From assembly GCF_002831625.1 (NCBI RefSeq), contig NZ_CP025116.1, positions 2,409,501 through 2,473,500 on the forward strand: DNA of 64,000 bases. The letters are read 5' to 3'. The notes below the pieces were generated by a model. The model made no database searches. It was not told the origin of the DNA and saw nothing but the letters and a program-made list of their open reading frames with translations. The position numbers and the translations under genes were made by a program. Source of the stretch: Nonlabens sp. MB-3u-79. Its GTDB lineage: Bacteria > Bacteroidota > Bacteroidia > Flavobacteriales > Flavobacteriaceae. Below, piece after piece: positions 35,465 through 45,494 of the stretch (within the stretch, counting starts at the first letter, position 1; every line of letters begins with the position of its first letter).

Positions 35465-37333
35465 TTAACGTTTTAAGGTCACATGTCCTGTAATGAGTTG
35501 CTCCTTATAGTATAACTTGTACCAGTAATCATTGCTAGGAAGGGGCTGATTGCGATACATTCCTGTCCACCCTTCTTCTAGGTCATTAATTTGTTGTAAC
35601 AATTTTCCATACCTATCATAGAGTTCGAGTCTTGCGCCAGGAAATCGGTCAATACCATAAATTTTAAAGGTATCGTGAAATCCATCAGCATTAGGGGTGA
35701 AAAATTTAGGGATTCGAATCCGCAAAAACTCTTGTGTAACGACTTCACAACCAAAACGGTCTCTAACTCTAGCAGTAACCTGTAAAAAAGTGGTGATATC
35801 AAACGTATTTCTAGTAGTCCATTGACTTCCATCAATACTGAACTGGTAATCGCCTGGAGTTTGTAAATTGATTCTAAGCTCCTCTCCTATTAGATCGAGT
35901 GATGATATCACAGGAAGTTCAACCACGCTCACCATAAAGTTGGCAATAGAAGAACAACCAGCTTCATTGAAAACCTCACAGGTGTAGGTTCCTTCAGTTC
36001 CTACGCTAATGCTAGGTGTAGTTGCTCCAGTATTCCAAACATACCTCCCATTAGGAACTTGTGGATCCAACACTACCATATCAGTTGGACAGATGGTAAA
36101 ATCGGCATTGTTGACTACTGGATTATTTTCTATGATATATACTACTGGAACTCTTGTAGGACGCACACAACCACTCAACGAATCACGTGTTTCAACATAA
36201 TAAGTTCCCGCTGAAGTTGGGGTATATTCGGCTGAATTGCTATTTATCAATGTGCCCGCAGTAGCACTGTCGTACCAATAGGCTTCTAATCCTGGCGCAA
36301 GATCAACAATAAGATCTACTAGTTCGCCATCACAGGATACAAAAGGGTCGCTTCTAGGGACAGCCGGGCCAACGACTACTTCTCTAAATTCAAAAATTTC
36401 AGAAAAATTGACACATTGTGAATTATTGAGATTTATAGCGTCTTCAGCGACTTTAACTCTATAAAAAGTAGTAGTAGTAGTTACAACCGGAGTGGTATAG
36501 GTAGCGGTATTGGCACCAGCGATATCCATAAAATTAATTCCATCACTACTAGTTTGCCACTGGTATGCTGGAGTGACAAAAACGTTTGTTGATGCTGCAG
36601 CATTTAAGATAATGGAGGTACCAGGGTCATTTTCACAAATGGAAGAAAAATTTGCGTTTGCTGAATTGAGAACTTCGGTAATATCTCCGCAGGCTTTAAA
36701 TTCTATATCGTCTATAGCCAAATCATTCCCACAACCTCCTATACCTTCATTGATCATTTTTAAGATACAACCGTTTTGTCCAGGTGCTGTTGTAAACGTA
36801 AGTCCGTACTTCACCCATAAAGGTGTGGTATCAGAATTGCGCGGACTCATCACCCCATCAGAAAGTAAGTTGGTATCTGTACTGTCCCAAATTTCAAATC
36901 GTACTTGAATAGGAATTTCATTAGTCCCACAGGGATTATTATTGCTCAATACATTTATTACCCAAGAGCTGAATTCATAAGGTGTGTTCTCACAAAGTCC
37001 TAAAATCGGAGTTTGATAAAAAACCCCTGGATTAAAATCAGCATTAACGATCAGCATTTTTCCATTGGGATTCCCAGTATGGTCTGGTGCATTCCAGAAG
37101 CTTCCTAGTTGTTGCATATTACTTGAAATGGTGTATTCACCATCCTGAACCCCACTGTTTACATAAACATAACTGGTAACGCTAGCTGGTAAGGCGGGAC
37201 CATTGGTAATTCCTTGACCAAAATCTTCTGTAAAGATCGCATCTCCACTTTGACCAGAGCAAAATCCTAATTGCGCTTTCGCGAAAGCGGAACATAAAAA
37301 TACACAGAGAAAAAGGCTAAAAAATTTATTCAT
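35465..37333 (-). CDS. T9SS-secreted surface protein with type B sorting domain
   Basis: 622 residues. Signal peptide (about 1-20, ending SAFAKA-Q), then a lectin/MAM-like beta domain (about 30-210, with many paired Cys), a PKD/Ig-like part (about 220-530), and the gliding-motility-associated C-terminal domain (about 540-622, IPKFFTPNADGFHDTFKIYG, LYDRYGK). This type B domain directs export by the type IX system and attachment to the cell surface. Ligand unknown. It diverges from the 2092-aa type B gene. The palindrome at 37274-37289 encodes the end of its signal peptide. Confidence 0.88.
   Translation of the reverse strand: MNKFFSLFLCVFLCSAFAKAQLGFCSGQSGDAIFTEDFGQGITNGPALPASVTSYVYVNSGVQDGEYTISSNMQQLGSFWNAPDHTGNPNGKMLIVNADFNPGVFYQTPILGLCENTPYEFSSWVINVLSNNNPCGTNEIPIQVRFEIWDSTDTNLLSDGVMSPRNSDTTPLWVKYGLTFTTAPGQNGCILKMINEGIGGCGNDLAIDDIEFKACGDITEVLNSANANFSSICENDPGTSIILNAAASTNVFVTPAYQWQTSSDGINFMDIAGANTATYTTPVVTTTTTFYRVKVAEDAINLNNSQCVNFSEIFEFREVVVGPAVPRSDPFVSCDGELVDLIVDLAPGLEAYWYDSATAGTLINSNSAEYTPTSAGTYYVETRDSLSGCVRPTRVPVVYIIENNPVVNNADFTICPTDMVVLDPQVPNGRYVWNTGATTPSISVGTEGTYTCEVFNEAGCSSIANFMVSVVELPVISSLDLIGEELRINLQTPGDYQFSIDGSQWTTRNTFDITTFLQVTARVRDRFGCEVVTQEFLRIRIPKFFTPNADGFHDTFKIYGIDRFPGARLELYDRYGKLLQQINDLEEGWTGMYRNQPLPSNDYWYKLYYKEQLITGHVTLKR
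37274..37289. repeat. Dispersed palindrome CGCTTTCGCGAAAGCG, copy 7
   Basis: Perfect 16-bp copy encoding AFAKA before the probable signal cleavage site of the 622-aa surface protein. Confidence 0.9.
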
Positions 37334-38219
37334 ATTCGAAAAGTACTATGGTTTGCCTGTTTTCTATAAAATAAGGTGTTTAATTTTTAAAATTTTAACG
37401 ATTACTTGATTATCAAGACATGGAGGATTAAGATCAGCCTTTAACCTAACGCTTATGATAATCCGCTTAAGGACAACTCTACTAGGAGTCGAAGACTTAG
37501 CAAATAGCTTCTGTATAGCTGGTATTTCTGTTTTGACCGGTACAACATTTCAATGGCGCTTTTGCGAAAGCAAAACATCCAAAAAAAACACAGGTTTTAA
37601 GGGTTAAAGTGTTATTCATTTGTGAATAAAAACACGATTTTTTTGTTTTTTATTAAAAATGAGCATCTTTTTTAAGCTTTTAACGATTAACGGAATTGTA
37701 AAACATCGACGAACAACATAATTAACGGCTTTTTTAATTAATTATTAGTTAATATGAAGTACAGCTCTCCCTATTGTCTTATTCCAGGTATTGAGACATT
37801 TTTAAAAGTTTATTTGCTCCTTTTATGAAGGCTATTATTTAAATGGAAACAGCCGTTATTGTTGGGCTAGTTCAATTTTTTTGATCTTTTTTTTTACACA
37901 TAGGACATTTCCCTTTTAACCAAAATGAAACATAAACGTCACTCTTGTCAAATAAAAACAGATCAAACAATAAAAAAAAAATAGGTAAAAGATTTTACTC
38001 ATATGTTAAACGAACTGACGTTTTCCAGCTTTATTTATAATTTAAATGGTGTAATTTTAAGGATAAACGATCATTATTTTTAACAAAGATAGGTTAGCGG
38101 AATAAATTACTTTTTATCGAAGTTTAATCAGTTGTTCAAAAATAGAATTGCTTTTTTTGATTGAAGGGTGTTGTAGAATTACTTTTACTGTCAATTAGCG
38201 ATTTACATACTATACAAAT
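37334..38219. other. 886-bp divergent regulatory region between two surface-protein genes
   Basis: Very AT-rich with long A and T tracts and no reading frame of note. A broken palindrome copy (CGCTTTTGCGAAAGC) lies at 37557-37571. Such length and composition suggest a regulated promoter region or a long 5' leader for the 2092-aa gene. Confidence 0.5.
38157..38187 (+). promoter_or_regulatory. Candidate promoter of the 2092-aa surface-protein operon
   Basis: TTG at 38157-38159, a 20-bp gap and TACTTTTA at 38180-38187, one base off the TAnnTTTG consensus, 32 bp before the ATG. Confidence 0.4.
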
Positions 38220-41200
38220 ATGAAAGGATTTTTACTCCGAAAAATGAAAATAATGCCATATGCAGTGGCTTTACTTTTCTTTGTGTCATTAAACACTATT
38301 AATGCACAATGTCCAACGGTGCCTGTTTCTCCTCAGGTAATTTGTGACGCTGCTGGTTTTGACTTTAACGATTTGAATGCATTTGCAACACCAGCACCTG
38401 GAAACAGTTTGCGCTGGTATCTAAATGCCACTGGTGGAACACCTCTACAGCAATCACAACTGGTTAGACAAGGTACTTATTATGCTGGCGATCCAACAGG
38501 AACTTGCGGTACTCGTCCAGCTTTAGTAGTAGACTTTACAGTAGATCCTAGCGGCCAAAGTCTGGATGCTATTTTCTGTTCTAATGAGAATCCTACGGTA
38601 CAGACTTATATAGACAATGCACTTATCATTAATTCACCGGCGGGTGGAAGTGTTCAGGTTTATGGCGACTTTGCACTCACTAACCTGCTAAATCCAGCAA
38701 CAGCCTTATCAGGAAACACCAATTACTTTATAGTATTTGTTGATTCCGTTGGTTGTCGTAGCCAAATAGAAACAGGTAGTACTGCTGTATTTCCTTCACC
38801 TGTGCCACCTACTCCTCTAGCGACTCAGCAATTTTGTTCAGATACCAATCCAACTATAGCTGACTTGCTTCCTGGAACAACAGCTAACTTTAATTGGTTC
38901 GAAAATGTGGATGGATCTAATAATCCTATTCCACCGGCTTTGTTAGATACAGATGCTTTAGTAGATGGTGCTACCTATTATGTTCAGGCAGATAATTTCT
39001 TTTGTGAAAGTGATCCAGCAGCTGTAGTTGTTCAAATCAATGACCCAGTTGATGCAGGAATGAGCAATAGTTTAGAGTATTGTGAAGATAATATCCCCGC
39101 AGCAGATTTTGACCTATTTCCTTTATTAGGTCCTAATGCTGACACTGGAGGAGCATGGACTGGTCCTCTGACTACATCAAATGGAGATCAAGGAACTGTC
39201 AACATAAGTGGACAAGTAATAGGCGTTTATAATTTTGTTTATACCGTTTCCGGAGTTGGCGTGTGTCCAGATGAAACCGCAACGGTTTCTATTGAGGTTT
39301 TAGAAATTTTATCTTCTGGTTTGCCTTCCGCAATAAACCCAGTAAGTTTTTGTGTATCTCAATTACCTACATCTTATGACCTGACTTTATTATTGGACAA
39401 CGAAGACATAGGAGGAACATGGACACAAGGAACAACCAGTATGGATCCAACGGTGACTTCACCTTTAGATTTGTCGTCATTCATTCCTGGAACTTATGAC
39501 TTTACATACAGTCAAAACTTAACTCCTAATCCATGTCCAGAGGAATCTACCACCGTACAAGTCATTGTGCTAGCAGATCCTAATGCAGGAACTGCTGTGG
39601 TTACTGAATTTTGCGAAAATGACCTTAGTGTTAATTCTCCTTATGATTTGTTCAGTTCCTTAGATGGATCTCAAGATAATAATCTTGGAACTTGGACAGA
39701 CGCTATGAATAACACGGTCACCAATTCGGTTGATATTACTGCTTTTACAGTAGCAGGAAGTCCTTATAACTATACCTACACTATTGATAACGGTTCTTGT
39801 CAGGATTCTGAAACGATTGTAATTGATGTTTTACCAGCACCAGAATCTGGTAATTATATAGGAACACCTTTTACAGTTTGTGAAGATCAAGCAGCGGCTA
39901 ACTCGCCTTATGATCTTTTCAACTTACTAGATGGAACACAAGACACGAACGGAACATGGTATGCTGGTAACACCTCTGCAGGAACAGCAGTAACCAATCC
40001 AATCGACTTAACCACATTAGCAAACGGAACCTTTGATTTTACTTATGCAGTTCCTGCGATAGGAACTTGTACAGATGTAGATGTGGTGGTAACGGTAATT
40101 ATCAATGAATTACCGAATACAGGAACTCCTACTCCATTCTTAGTTTGTGAAAGTGAACTAGCAGCTAACTCCCCTTTAGATTTATTCGGACAACTGTCTG
40201 GACAAGATGCTGGTGGAACTTGGTCTGATGACGATGCTACTGGCGCCTTAACAGGCAACACTGTGGATCTTACCGGATTGATCGTAGGTGGCTATAATTT
40301 TTCTTATTCGATTACAGACGCTAACGGATGTATGAACAGCTCTACAGTTATAGTAACCGTTGCTCCAGCACCAGAATCTGGTAATTATATAGGAACACCT
40401 TTTACAGTTTGTGAAGATCAAGCAGCGGCCAACTCGCCTTATGATCTTTTCAACTTACTAGATGGAACACAAGACACGAACGGAACATGGTATGCTGGTA
40501 ACACCTCTGCAGGAACAGCAGTAACCAATCCAATCGACTTAACCACATTAGCAAACGGAACCTTTGATTTTACTTATGCAGTTCCTGCGATAGGAACTTG
40601 TACGGATGTAGATGTGGTAGTAACGGTAATTATCAATGAATTACCTAATACAGGAACTCCTACTCCATTCTTAGTTTGTGAAGATGAACTAGCAACTAAT
40701 TCCCCTTTAGATTTATTCGGACAGCTGTCTGGACAAGATGCTGGTGGAACTTGGTCTGATGACGATACTACTGGAGCATTAACAGGCAACACTGTGGATC
40801 TTACCGGATTGATTGTAGGCGACTATAATTTTTCTTATTCCATTACAGATACTAACGGATGTATGAACAGCTCAACAGTTTTAGTAACTGTAGCTCCGGC
40901 ACCAGAATCTGGTAACTATATAGGAACACCTTTTACAGTTTGTGAAGATCAAGCAGCGTCCAACTCGCCTTATGATCTTTTCAACTTACTAGATGGAACG
41001 CAAGACACGAACGGAACATGGTATGCTGGAAACACCTCTGCAGGTACAGCAGTAAACAATCCAATCGACTTAACTACATTAGCAAACGGAACCTTTGATT
41101 TTACTTATGCAGTTCCTGCGATAGGAACTTGTACAGATGTAGATGTGGTAGTAACGGTAATTATCAATGAATTACCGAATACAGGAATTCCTACTCCATT

Positions 41201-44200
41201 CTTGGTTTGTGAAGATGAACTAGCAGCTAACTCCCCTTTAGATTTATTCGGACAGCTGTCTGGACAAGATGCTGGTGGAACTTGGTCTGATGACGATGCT
41301 ACTGGCGCCTTAACAGGCAACACTGTTGATCTTACCGGATTGATCGTAGGTACTTATAACTTCTCTTATTCGATTACAGACGCTAACGGATGTATGAACA
41401 GCTCTACAGTTTTAGTAACTGTAGCTCCGGCACCAGAATCTGGTAATTATATAGGAACACCTTTTACAGTTTGTGAAGATCAAGCAGCGGCCAACTCGCC
41501 TTATGACCTTTTCAACTTACTTGATGGAACACAAGACACGAACGGAACATGGTATGCAGGAAACACTTCGGCAGGTACAGCAGTAACCAATCCGATCGAC
41601 TTAACTGCATTAGCCAACGGAACCTTTGACTTTACTTATGCAGTTCCTGCGATAGGAACTTGTACTGATGTAGATGTGGTAGTAACGGTAATTATCAATG
41701 AATTACCTAATACAGGAACTCCTACTCCATTCTTAGTTTGTGAAAATGAACTAGCAGCTAACTCCCCTTTAGATTTATTCGGACAGCTGTCTGGACAAGA
41801 TGCTGGTGGAACTTGGTCTGATGACGATACTACTGGCGCCTTAACAGGCAACACTGTTGATCTTACCGGATTGATCGTAGGTACTTATAACTTCTCTTAT
41901 ACGATCACTGATGGGAATACCTGTACCAACAGTTCAACAGTTGCAGTAACTGTAGCTCCGGCACCAGAATCTGGTAATTATATAGGAACACCTTTTACAG
42001 TTTGTGAAGATCAAGCAGCAGCTAACTCGCCTTATGACCTTTTCAACTTACTGGATGGAACACAAGACACGAATGGAACATGGTATGCAGGAAACACCTC
42101 TGCAGGTACAGCGGTAGCTAATCCAATTGACTTAACCACATTATCAAACGGAACCTTTGATTTTACTTATGCCGTTCCTGCGATAGGAACTTGTACTGAT
42201 ATAGATGTAACGGTTACGATCATCATTAATGCGCTTACAGAGGCAGGAACAGCTACAACATTTGTAGTTTGTGCCAATGAATTGGCAGCTAACTCCCCTT
42301 TAGATTTATTCGGTCAACTGTCTGGACAAGATGCTGGTGGAACTTGGTCTGATGACGATGCTACCGGCGCCTTAACAGGAAACAATGTTGACCTTACTGG
42401 ATTTGTTGTAGGGGACTATAACTTTACCTATACCGTTACTAATGGATCTTGTTCAGATACGGCAACAGTACTTGTTAGTGTGTTGGATGCACCTAATGCC
42501 GGTACTTCTACTGACTTAGACATCTGTCTTTCAGATATCACTACAGGACAAACATTAGATTTATTTACTCAGTTGACTGGAAATGATGCTGGTGGAAACT
42601 GGTCTGATGATGATCTTACGGGTGAACTGACTGGTTCTATTTTAAACATTTCTGCTTTAACCACGGGAGTTTATAATTTCACGTATTCCGTTTCTCCTTC
42701 TACCACTTGTAGTGCAGACATGGAAACGGTACAAATAACGATCAGCAATATTAATGCTCCTACTGCTCCGGCTATTCAAGACTTTTGTGATCAAGCAACT
42801 GTTGCTGATTTATCAGTGATGGGTAATGCCGTGATATGGTATGAAGATGCGGCATTAATGAATCCGCTAATAGGCACAGATGCTCTTTTAGATGGAGAAG
42901 ATTATTTTGCTACACAAACAGATGCGATAACCAATTGTGAATCTAACGATAGTGTTGCCGTGACGGTAAATATATTTGCATCACCTAATTCTGGTGTTGC
43001 CGTATTACTTTCTGTTTGTAACGATCAAAGCATGGTAGATTTATTTACTGCTTTAGATGGCACACAGGATGCTGGTGGTACTTGGATCGATACAGATGCA
43101 ACCATGGCACTGACAGGAAATATATTTGATTCAACTGCAGTAGTTGCTGGAACCTATAGCTTTGAATATATGGTAAGTGCAACGGCACCTTGTACAGATG
43201 CTTCTACCATTGTAATGGTAACCGTAGAAACTCCGGTAGACGCAGGAACAGATGCTGTTTTAGATGCATGTACTGACAATGGAACAACAGATTTATTCAC
43301 TTTATTGGGAACAGCTACTACTGGTGGAACATGGAGTCCTGCATTAGCTAGTAATAGTGGTGTATTTGACCCAGCTACTGACCTTGCAGCTACTTATAGC
43401 TATACGGTTACTAGTTCTTGTAACACATCTTCAGCTGATGTTGTTGTTACGATTACTGAAGCTCCTGATGCTGGAACAGACAATATGATTTCTACTTGTG
43501 TATCTGACGGTATCATTGACTTATTAACTCAATTAGGCGGTACACCTGACGCGACAGGGACTTGGTTTCCATTACTAGATAGTGGAACTAATATATTTGA
43601 CCCAACAGTGGACGTTGCAGGAATGTATACTTATACGGTTACTGCAACTTCTCCTTGTGCTACAGATGCTTCAGCTACCTTAGACATTCAAGTGGATGAA
43701 AGTGCAGCGCCTACTCTGATAAGCGCAACTCTTGATTTTTGTGCGACTGATAATCCTACAGTAATGGATCTAGATACAGCTGTAACTGGAGATATGATAG
43801 TATGGTATGATGCCATCGATGCAACGATTCCATTAGCAGCTACCGAAAGTCTTATCGATGCAACCACTTATTTTGCATCTCAAACAGAAGCAAATGGATG
43901 TGAATCCAGTATCAGAACAGAAGTAATGGTTATTGTAGGAGATGCACCAACCCCTACTTTAGATCAAGATGGAGAACTTTTCTGTATCAATGATAATCCT
44001 ACTTTGCAACAACTTACTTTGAACGTATTGGAATATGATTCTATTGCTAATAACGTTGTTTGGTACAATGCGGTTGATGGCACGAATGCCTTACCTCTTA
44101 CTACAATAATGACAAGTGGAACTACGTATTACGCTGCTTTAATAGATGCAGCAACTGGTTGTGAAAGCAGTATAAGACTAGAAGTAACGGTAGATTTATC

Positions 44201-44498
44201 AGCTTGTGGAGATCTAACCATTCCAGACGGGTTTTCACCTAATGCTGATGGGGTCAATGATACTTTTGATATTGATAACTTGAACTTTCTTTATCCTAAT
44301 TTCAGTATTGAGTTCTATAACCGATATGGAAGTCGCGTTTATAGTGGAACTGCCAACACACCTAGATTTAACGGTTTCAGTAATCAATCGGCCTTATTGA
44401 GTGACGGAGAGTTACCAGTAGGTGTTTATTACTACATCCTTAAATACAACGATGGAACTACAAAACCATCCCAAGGTAGAATTTACTTAAGCCGATAG
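38220..44498 (+). CDS. Giant T9SS type B surface protein with internal repeats
   Basis: 2092 residues: signal peptide (about 1-29, ending NAQ), Cys-containing beta domains, then five 177-residue repeats (about 539-1423), each made of two half-units (starting TPFTVCEDQAA and TPFLVCEDELA) with recurring Cys and GTW motifs. Diverged repeats follow, then the type B sorting domain at the end (IPDGFSPNADGVNDTFDIDN, FYNRYG, KPSQGRIYLSR). It is probably a secreted adhesin-like filament, recalling SprB of gliding bacteria, but no specific ligand can be named. PorP/SprF and OmpA-family genes follow within 26 and 20 bp, as in known SprB-SprF pairs. Confidence 0.88.
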   Translation: MKGFLLRKMKIMPYAVALLFFVSLNTINAQCPTVPVSPQVICDAAGFDFNDLNAFATPAPGNSLRWYLNATGGTPLQQSQLVRQGTYYAGDPTGTCGTRPALVVDFTVDPSGQSLDAIFCSNENPTVQTYIDNALIINSPAGGSVQVYGDFALTNLLNPATALSGNTNYFIVFVDSVGCRSQIETGSTAVFPSPVPPTPLATQQFCSDTNPTIADLLPGTTANFNWFENVDGSNNPIPPALLDTDALVDGATYYVQADNFFCESDPAAVVVQINDPVDAGMSNSLEYCEDNIPAADFDLFPLLGPNADTGGAWTGPLTTSNGDQGTVNISGQVIGVYNFVYTVSGVGVCPDETATVSIEVLEILSSGLPSAINPVSFCVSQLPTSYDLTLLLDNEDIGGTWTQGTTSMDPTVTSPLDLSSFIPGTYDFTYSQNLTPNPCPEESTTVQVIVLADPNAGTAVVTEFCENDLSVNSPYDLFSSLDGSQDNNLGTWTDAMNNTVTNSVDITAFTVAGSPYNYTYTIDNGSCQDSETIVIDVLPAPESGNYIGTPFTVCEDQAAANSPYDLFNLLDGTQDTNGTWYAGNTSAGTAVTNPIDLTTLANGTFDFTYAVPAIGTCTDVDVVVTVIINELPNTGTPTPFLVCESELAANSPLDLFGQLSGQDAGGTWSDDDATGALTGNTVDLTGLIVGGYNFSYSITDANGCMNSSTVIVTVAPAPESGNYIGTPFTVCEDQAAANSPYDLFNLLDGTQDTNGTWYAGNTSAGTAVTNPIDLTTLANGTFDFTYAVPAIGTCTDVDVVVTVIINELPNTGTPTPFLVCEDELATNSPLDLFGQLSGQDAGGTWSDDDTTGALTGNTVDLTGLIVGDYNFSYSITDTNGCMNSSTVLVTVAPAPESGNYIGTPFTVCEDQAASNSPYDLFNLLDGTQDTNGTWYAGNTSAGTAVNNPIDLTTLANGTFDFTYAVPAIGTCTDVDVVVTVIINELPNTGIPTPFLVCEDELAANSPLDLFGQLSGQDAGGTWSDDDATGALTGNTVDLTGLIVGTYNFSYSITDANGCMNSSTVLVTVAPAPESGNYIGTPFTVCEDQAAANSPYDLFNLLDGTQDTNGTWYAGNTSAGTAVTNPIDLTALANGTFDFTYAVPAIGTCTDVDVVVTVIINELPNTGTPTPFLVCENELAANSPLDLFGQLSGQDAGGTWSDDDTTGALTGNTVDLTGLIVGTYNFSYTITDGNTCTNSSTVAVTVAPAPESGNYIGTPFTVCEDQAAANSPYDLFNLLDGTQDTNGTWYAGNTSAGTAVANPIDLTTLSNGTFDFTYAVPAIGTCTDIDVTVTIIINALTEAGTATTFVVCANELAANSPLDLFGQLSGQDAGGTWSDDDATGALTGNNVDLTGFVVGDYNFTYTVTNGSCSDTATVLVSVLDAPNAGTSTDLDICLSDITTGQTLDLFTQLTGNDAGGNWSDDDLTGELTGSILNISALTTGVYNFTYSVSPSTTCSADMETVQITISNINAPTAPAIQDFCDQATVADLSVMGNAVIWYEDAALMNPLIGTDALLDGEDYFATQTDAITNCESNDSVAVTVNIFASPNSGVAVLLSVCNDQSMVDLFTALDGTQDAGGTWIDTDATMALTGNIFDSTAVVAGTYSFEYMVSATAPCTDASTIVMVTVETPVDAGTDAVLDACTDNGTTDLFTLLGTATTGGTWSPALASNSGVFDPATDLAATYSYTVTSSCNTSSADVVVTITEAPDAGTDNMISTCVSDGIIDLLTQLGGTPDATGTWFPLLDSGTNIFDPTVDVAGMYTYTVTATSPCATDASATLDIQVDESAAPTLISATLDFCATDNPTVMDLDTAVTGDMIVWYDAIDATIPLAATESLIDATTYFASQTEANGCESSIRTEVMVIVGDAPTPTLDQDGELFCINDNPTLQQLTLNVLEYDSIANNVVWYNAVDGTNALPLTTIMTSGTTYYAALIDAATGCESSIRLEVTVDLSACGDLTIPDGFSPNADGVNDTFDIDNLNFLYPNFSIEFYNRYGSRVYSGTANTPRFNGFSNQSALLSDGELPVGVYYYILKYNDGTTKPSQGRIYLSR
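39834..42488 (+). repeat. Five tandem 531-bp repeats inside the giant surface-protein gene
   Basis: Units begin at 39834, 40365, 40896, 41427 and 41958 with the phrase CCAGCACCAGAATCTGG or CCGGCACCAGAATCTGG. The period is 531 bp (177 codons) and the reading frame is kept. Most unit-to-unit differences are a few bases; the fifth unit diverges in its second half. The near identity at DNA level suggests recent duplication or gene conversion. Confidence 0.92.
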
Positions 44499-44523
44499 TC
44501 ACTTCAAGAAAGAAACAAACAAA

Positions 44524-45474
44524 ATGAAAAATTTTAATATAACACCTTTATTAATTGTATTGATCGGTATGCTTTCCTTGAGCACGGTTGCTCAGCAGGA
44601 TCCGCAGTTTACTCAATACATGTATAATCAAAGTATCTTGAACCCGGCTTATGCTACTGCAAACAAGTCTGAGCTCAATGTGGGTGCTTTGTATAGAACA
44701 CAATGGGTAGGACTGGAAGGCGCTCCTAAGACAGCTTCTTTATTTGTTCATTATCCTGTAAGTGATCGCGTGGAAGTGGGAATCTCTTTTACAAATGATG
44801 ACATAGGAAATGTCGTTACAGAAAATAATATCTATGCAGATTTTGCCTATGTATTACCTGTTTCTGAAACGGCTAAACTTTCCTTGGGTATAAAAGCGGG
44901 TCTTACTTTATTTGATGCTAACTTTAATGGGTTCAACCTTCAGTCTGGTGGCGTAGATACTGATGTAGCTTTTAATGAAAATGTAACTCAAAGTTTTCCT
45001 AACGTAGGTTTAGGAGGTTTTTATTTTACAGATAAATTCTATGTAGGTTTATCGGCTCCTAATTTATTAACGACAACACATTTAGAGAATGAAAACGGCA
45101 TACAGTCTACTGGTGTCCAAGACATTCATTTTTTCTTAAATAGTGGTTATGTATTTGATATTAATCCAGACTTAAAGTTCAAGCCTTCTTTTTTACTAAA
45201 AGGTGTAAAAGGAGCTCCTTTATCTGCAGATCTGAATGCAAACTTCTTGTTTAATGACACATTAGAAGCTGGTATAGGTTATCGTTTAGATGACTCTGTC
45301 AGTGCACTGGTTAACTTTAAAGTATCTCCAGAGCTTAGATTAGGGTATGCTTATGATTACACCACAAGTAATTTAGGTAACTTTAATTCTGGATCTCACG
45401 AGATCATTTTACTGTATAACATTAAAACAAAATTCTGGAGAGGTGGTTACGATCGTTCTCCTAGATTTTTCTAA
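44524..45474 (+). CDS. PorP/SprF-family outer-membrane protein
   Basis: 316 residues with a signal peptide (about 1-23) and the PorP/SprF start QQDPQFTQYMYNQSILNPAYA, followed by a membrane beta-barrel ending in Phe. SprF-like proteins are needed for export of their partner type B protein through the type IX system and for attachment to the cell. The gene directly follows the 2092-aa type B gene (25 bp), so this is most likely its dedicated partner. Confidence 0.92.
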   Translation: MKNFNITPLLIVLIGMLSLSTVAQQDPQFTQYMYNQSILNPAYATANKSELNVGALYRTQWVGLEGAPKTASLFVHYPVSDRVEVGISFTNDDIGNVVTENNIYADFAYVLPVSETAKLSLGIKAGLTLFDANFNGFNLQSGGVDTDVAFNENVTQSFPNVGLGGFYFTDKFYVGLSAPNLLTTTHLENENGIQSTGVQDIHFFLNSGYVFDINPDLKFKPSFLLKGVKGAPLSADLNANFLFNDTLEAGIGYRLDDSVSALVNFKVSPELRLGYAYDYTTSNLGNFNSGSHEIILLYNIKTKFWRGGYDRSPRFF

Positions 45475-45494
45475 ACCTATTCATCACCATACTT

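Noticed and set aside
40043..41854. Four 72-codon open frames on the - strand with nearly the same translation
   Set aside because: They are antisense shadows repeated with the 531-bp units of the giant surface-protein gene.
39834..42488. Tandem repeats as a possible CRISPR array
   Set aside because: Units are 531 bp, in frame and coding, with no spacers or cas genes.
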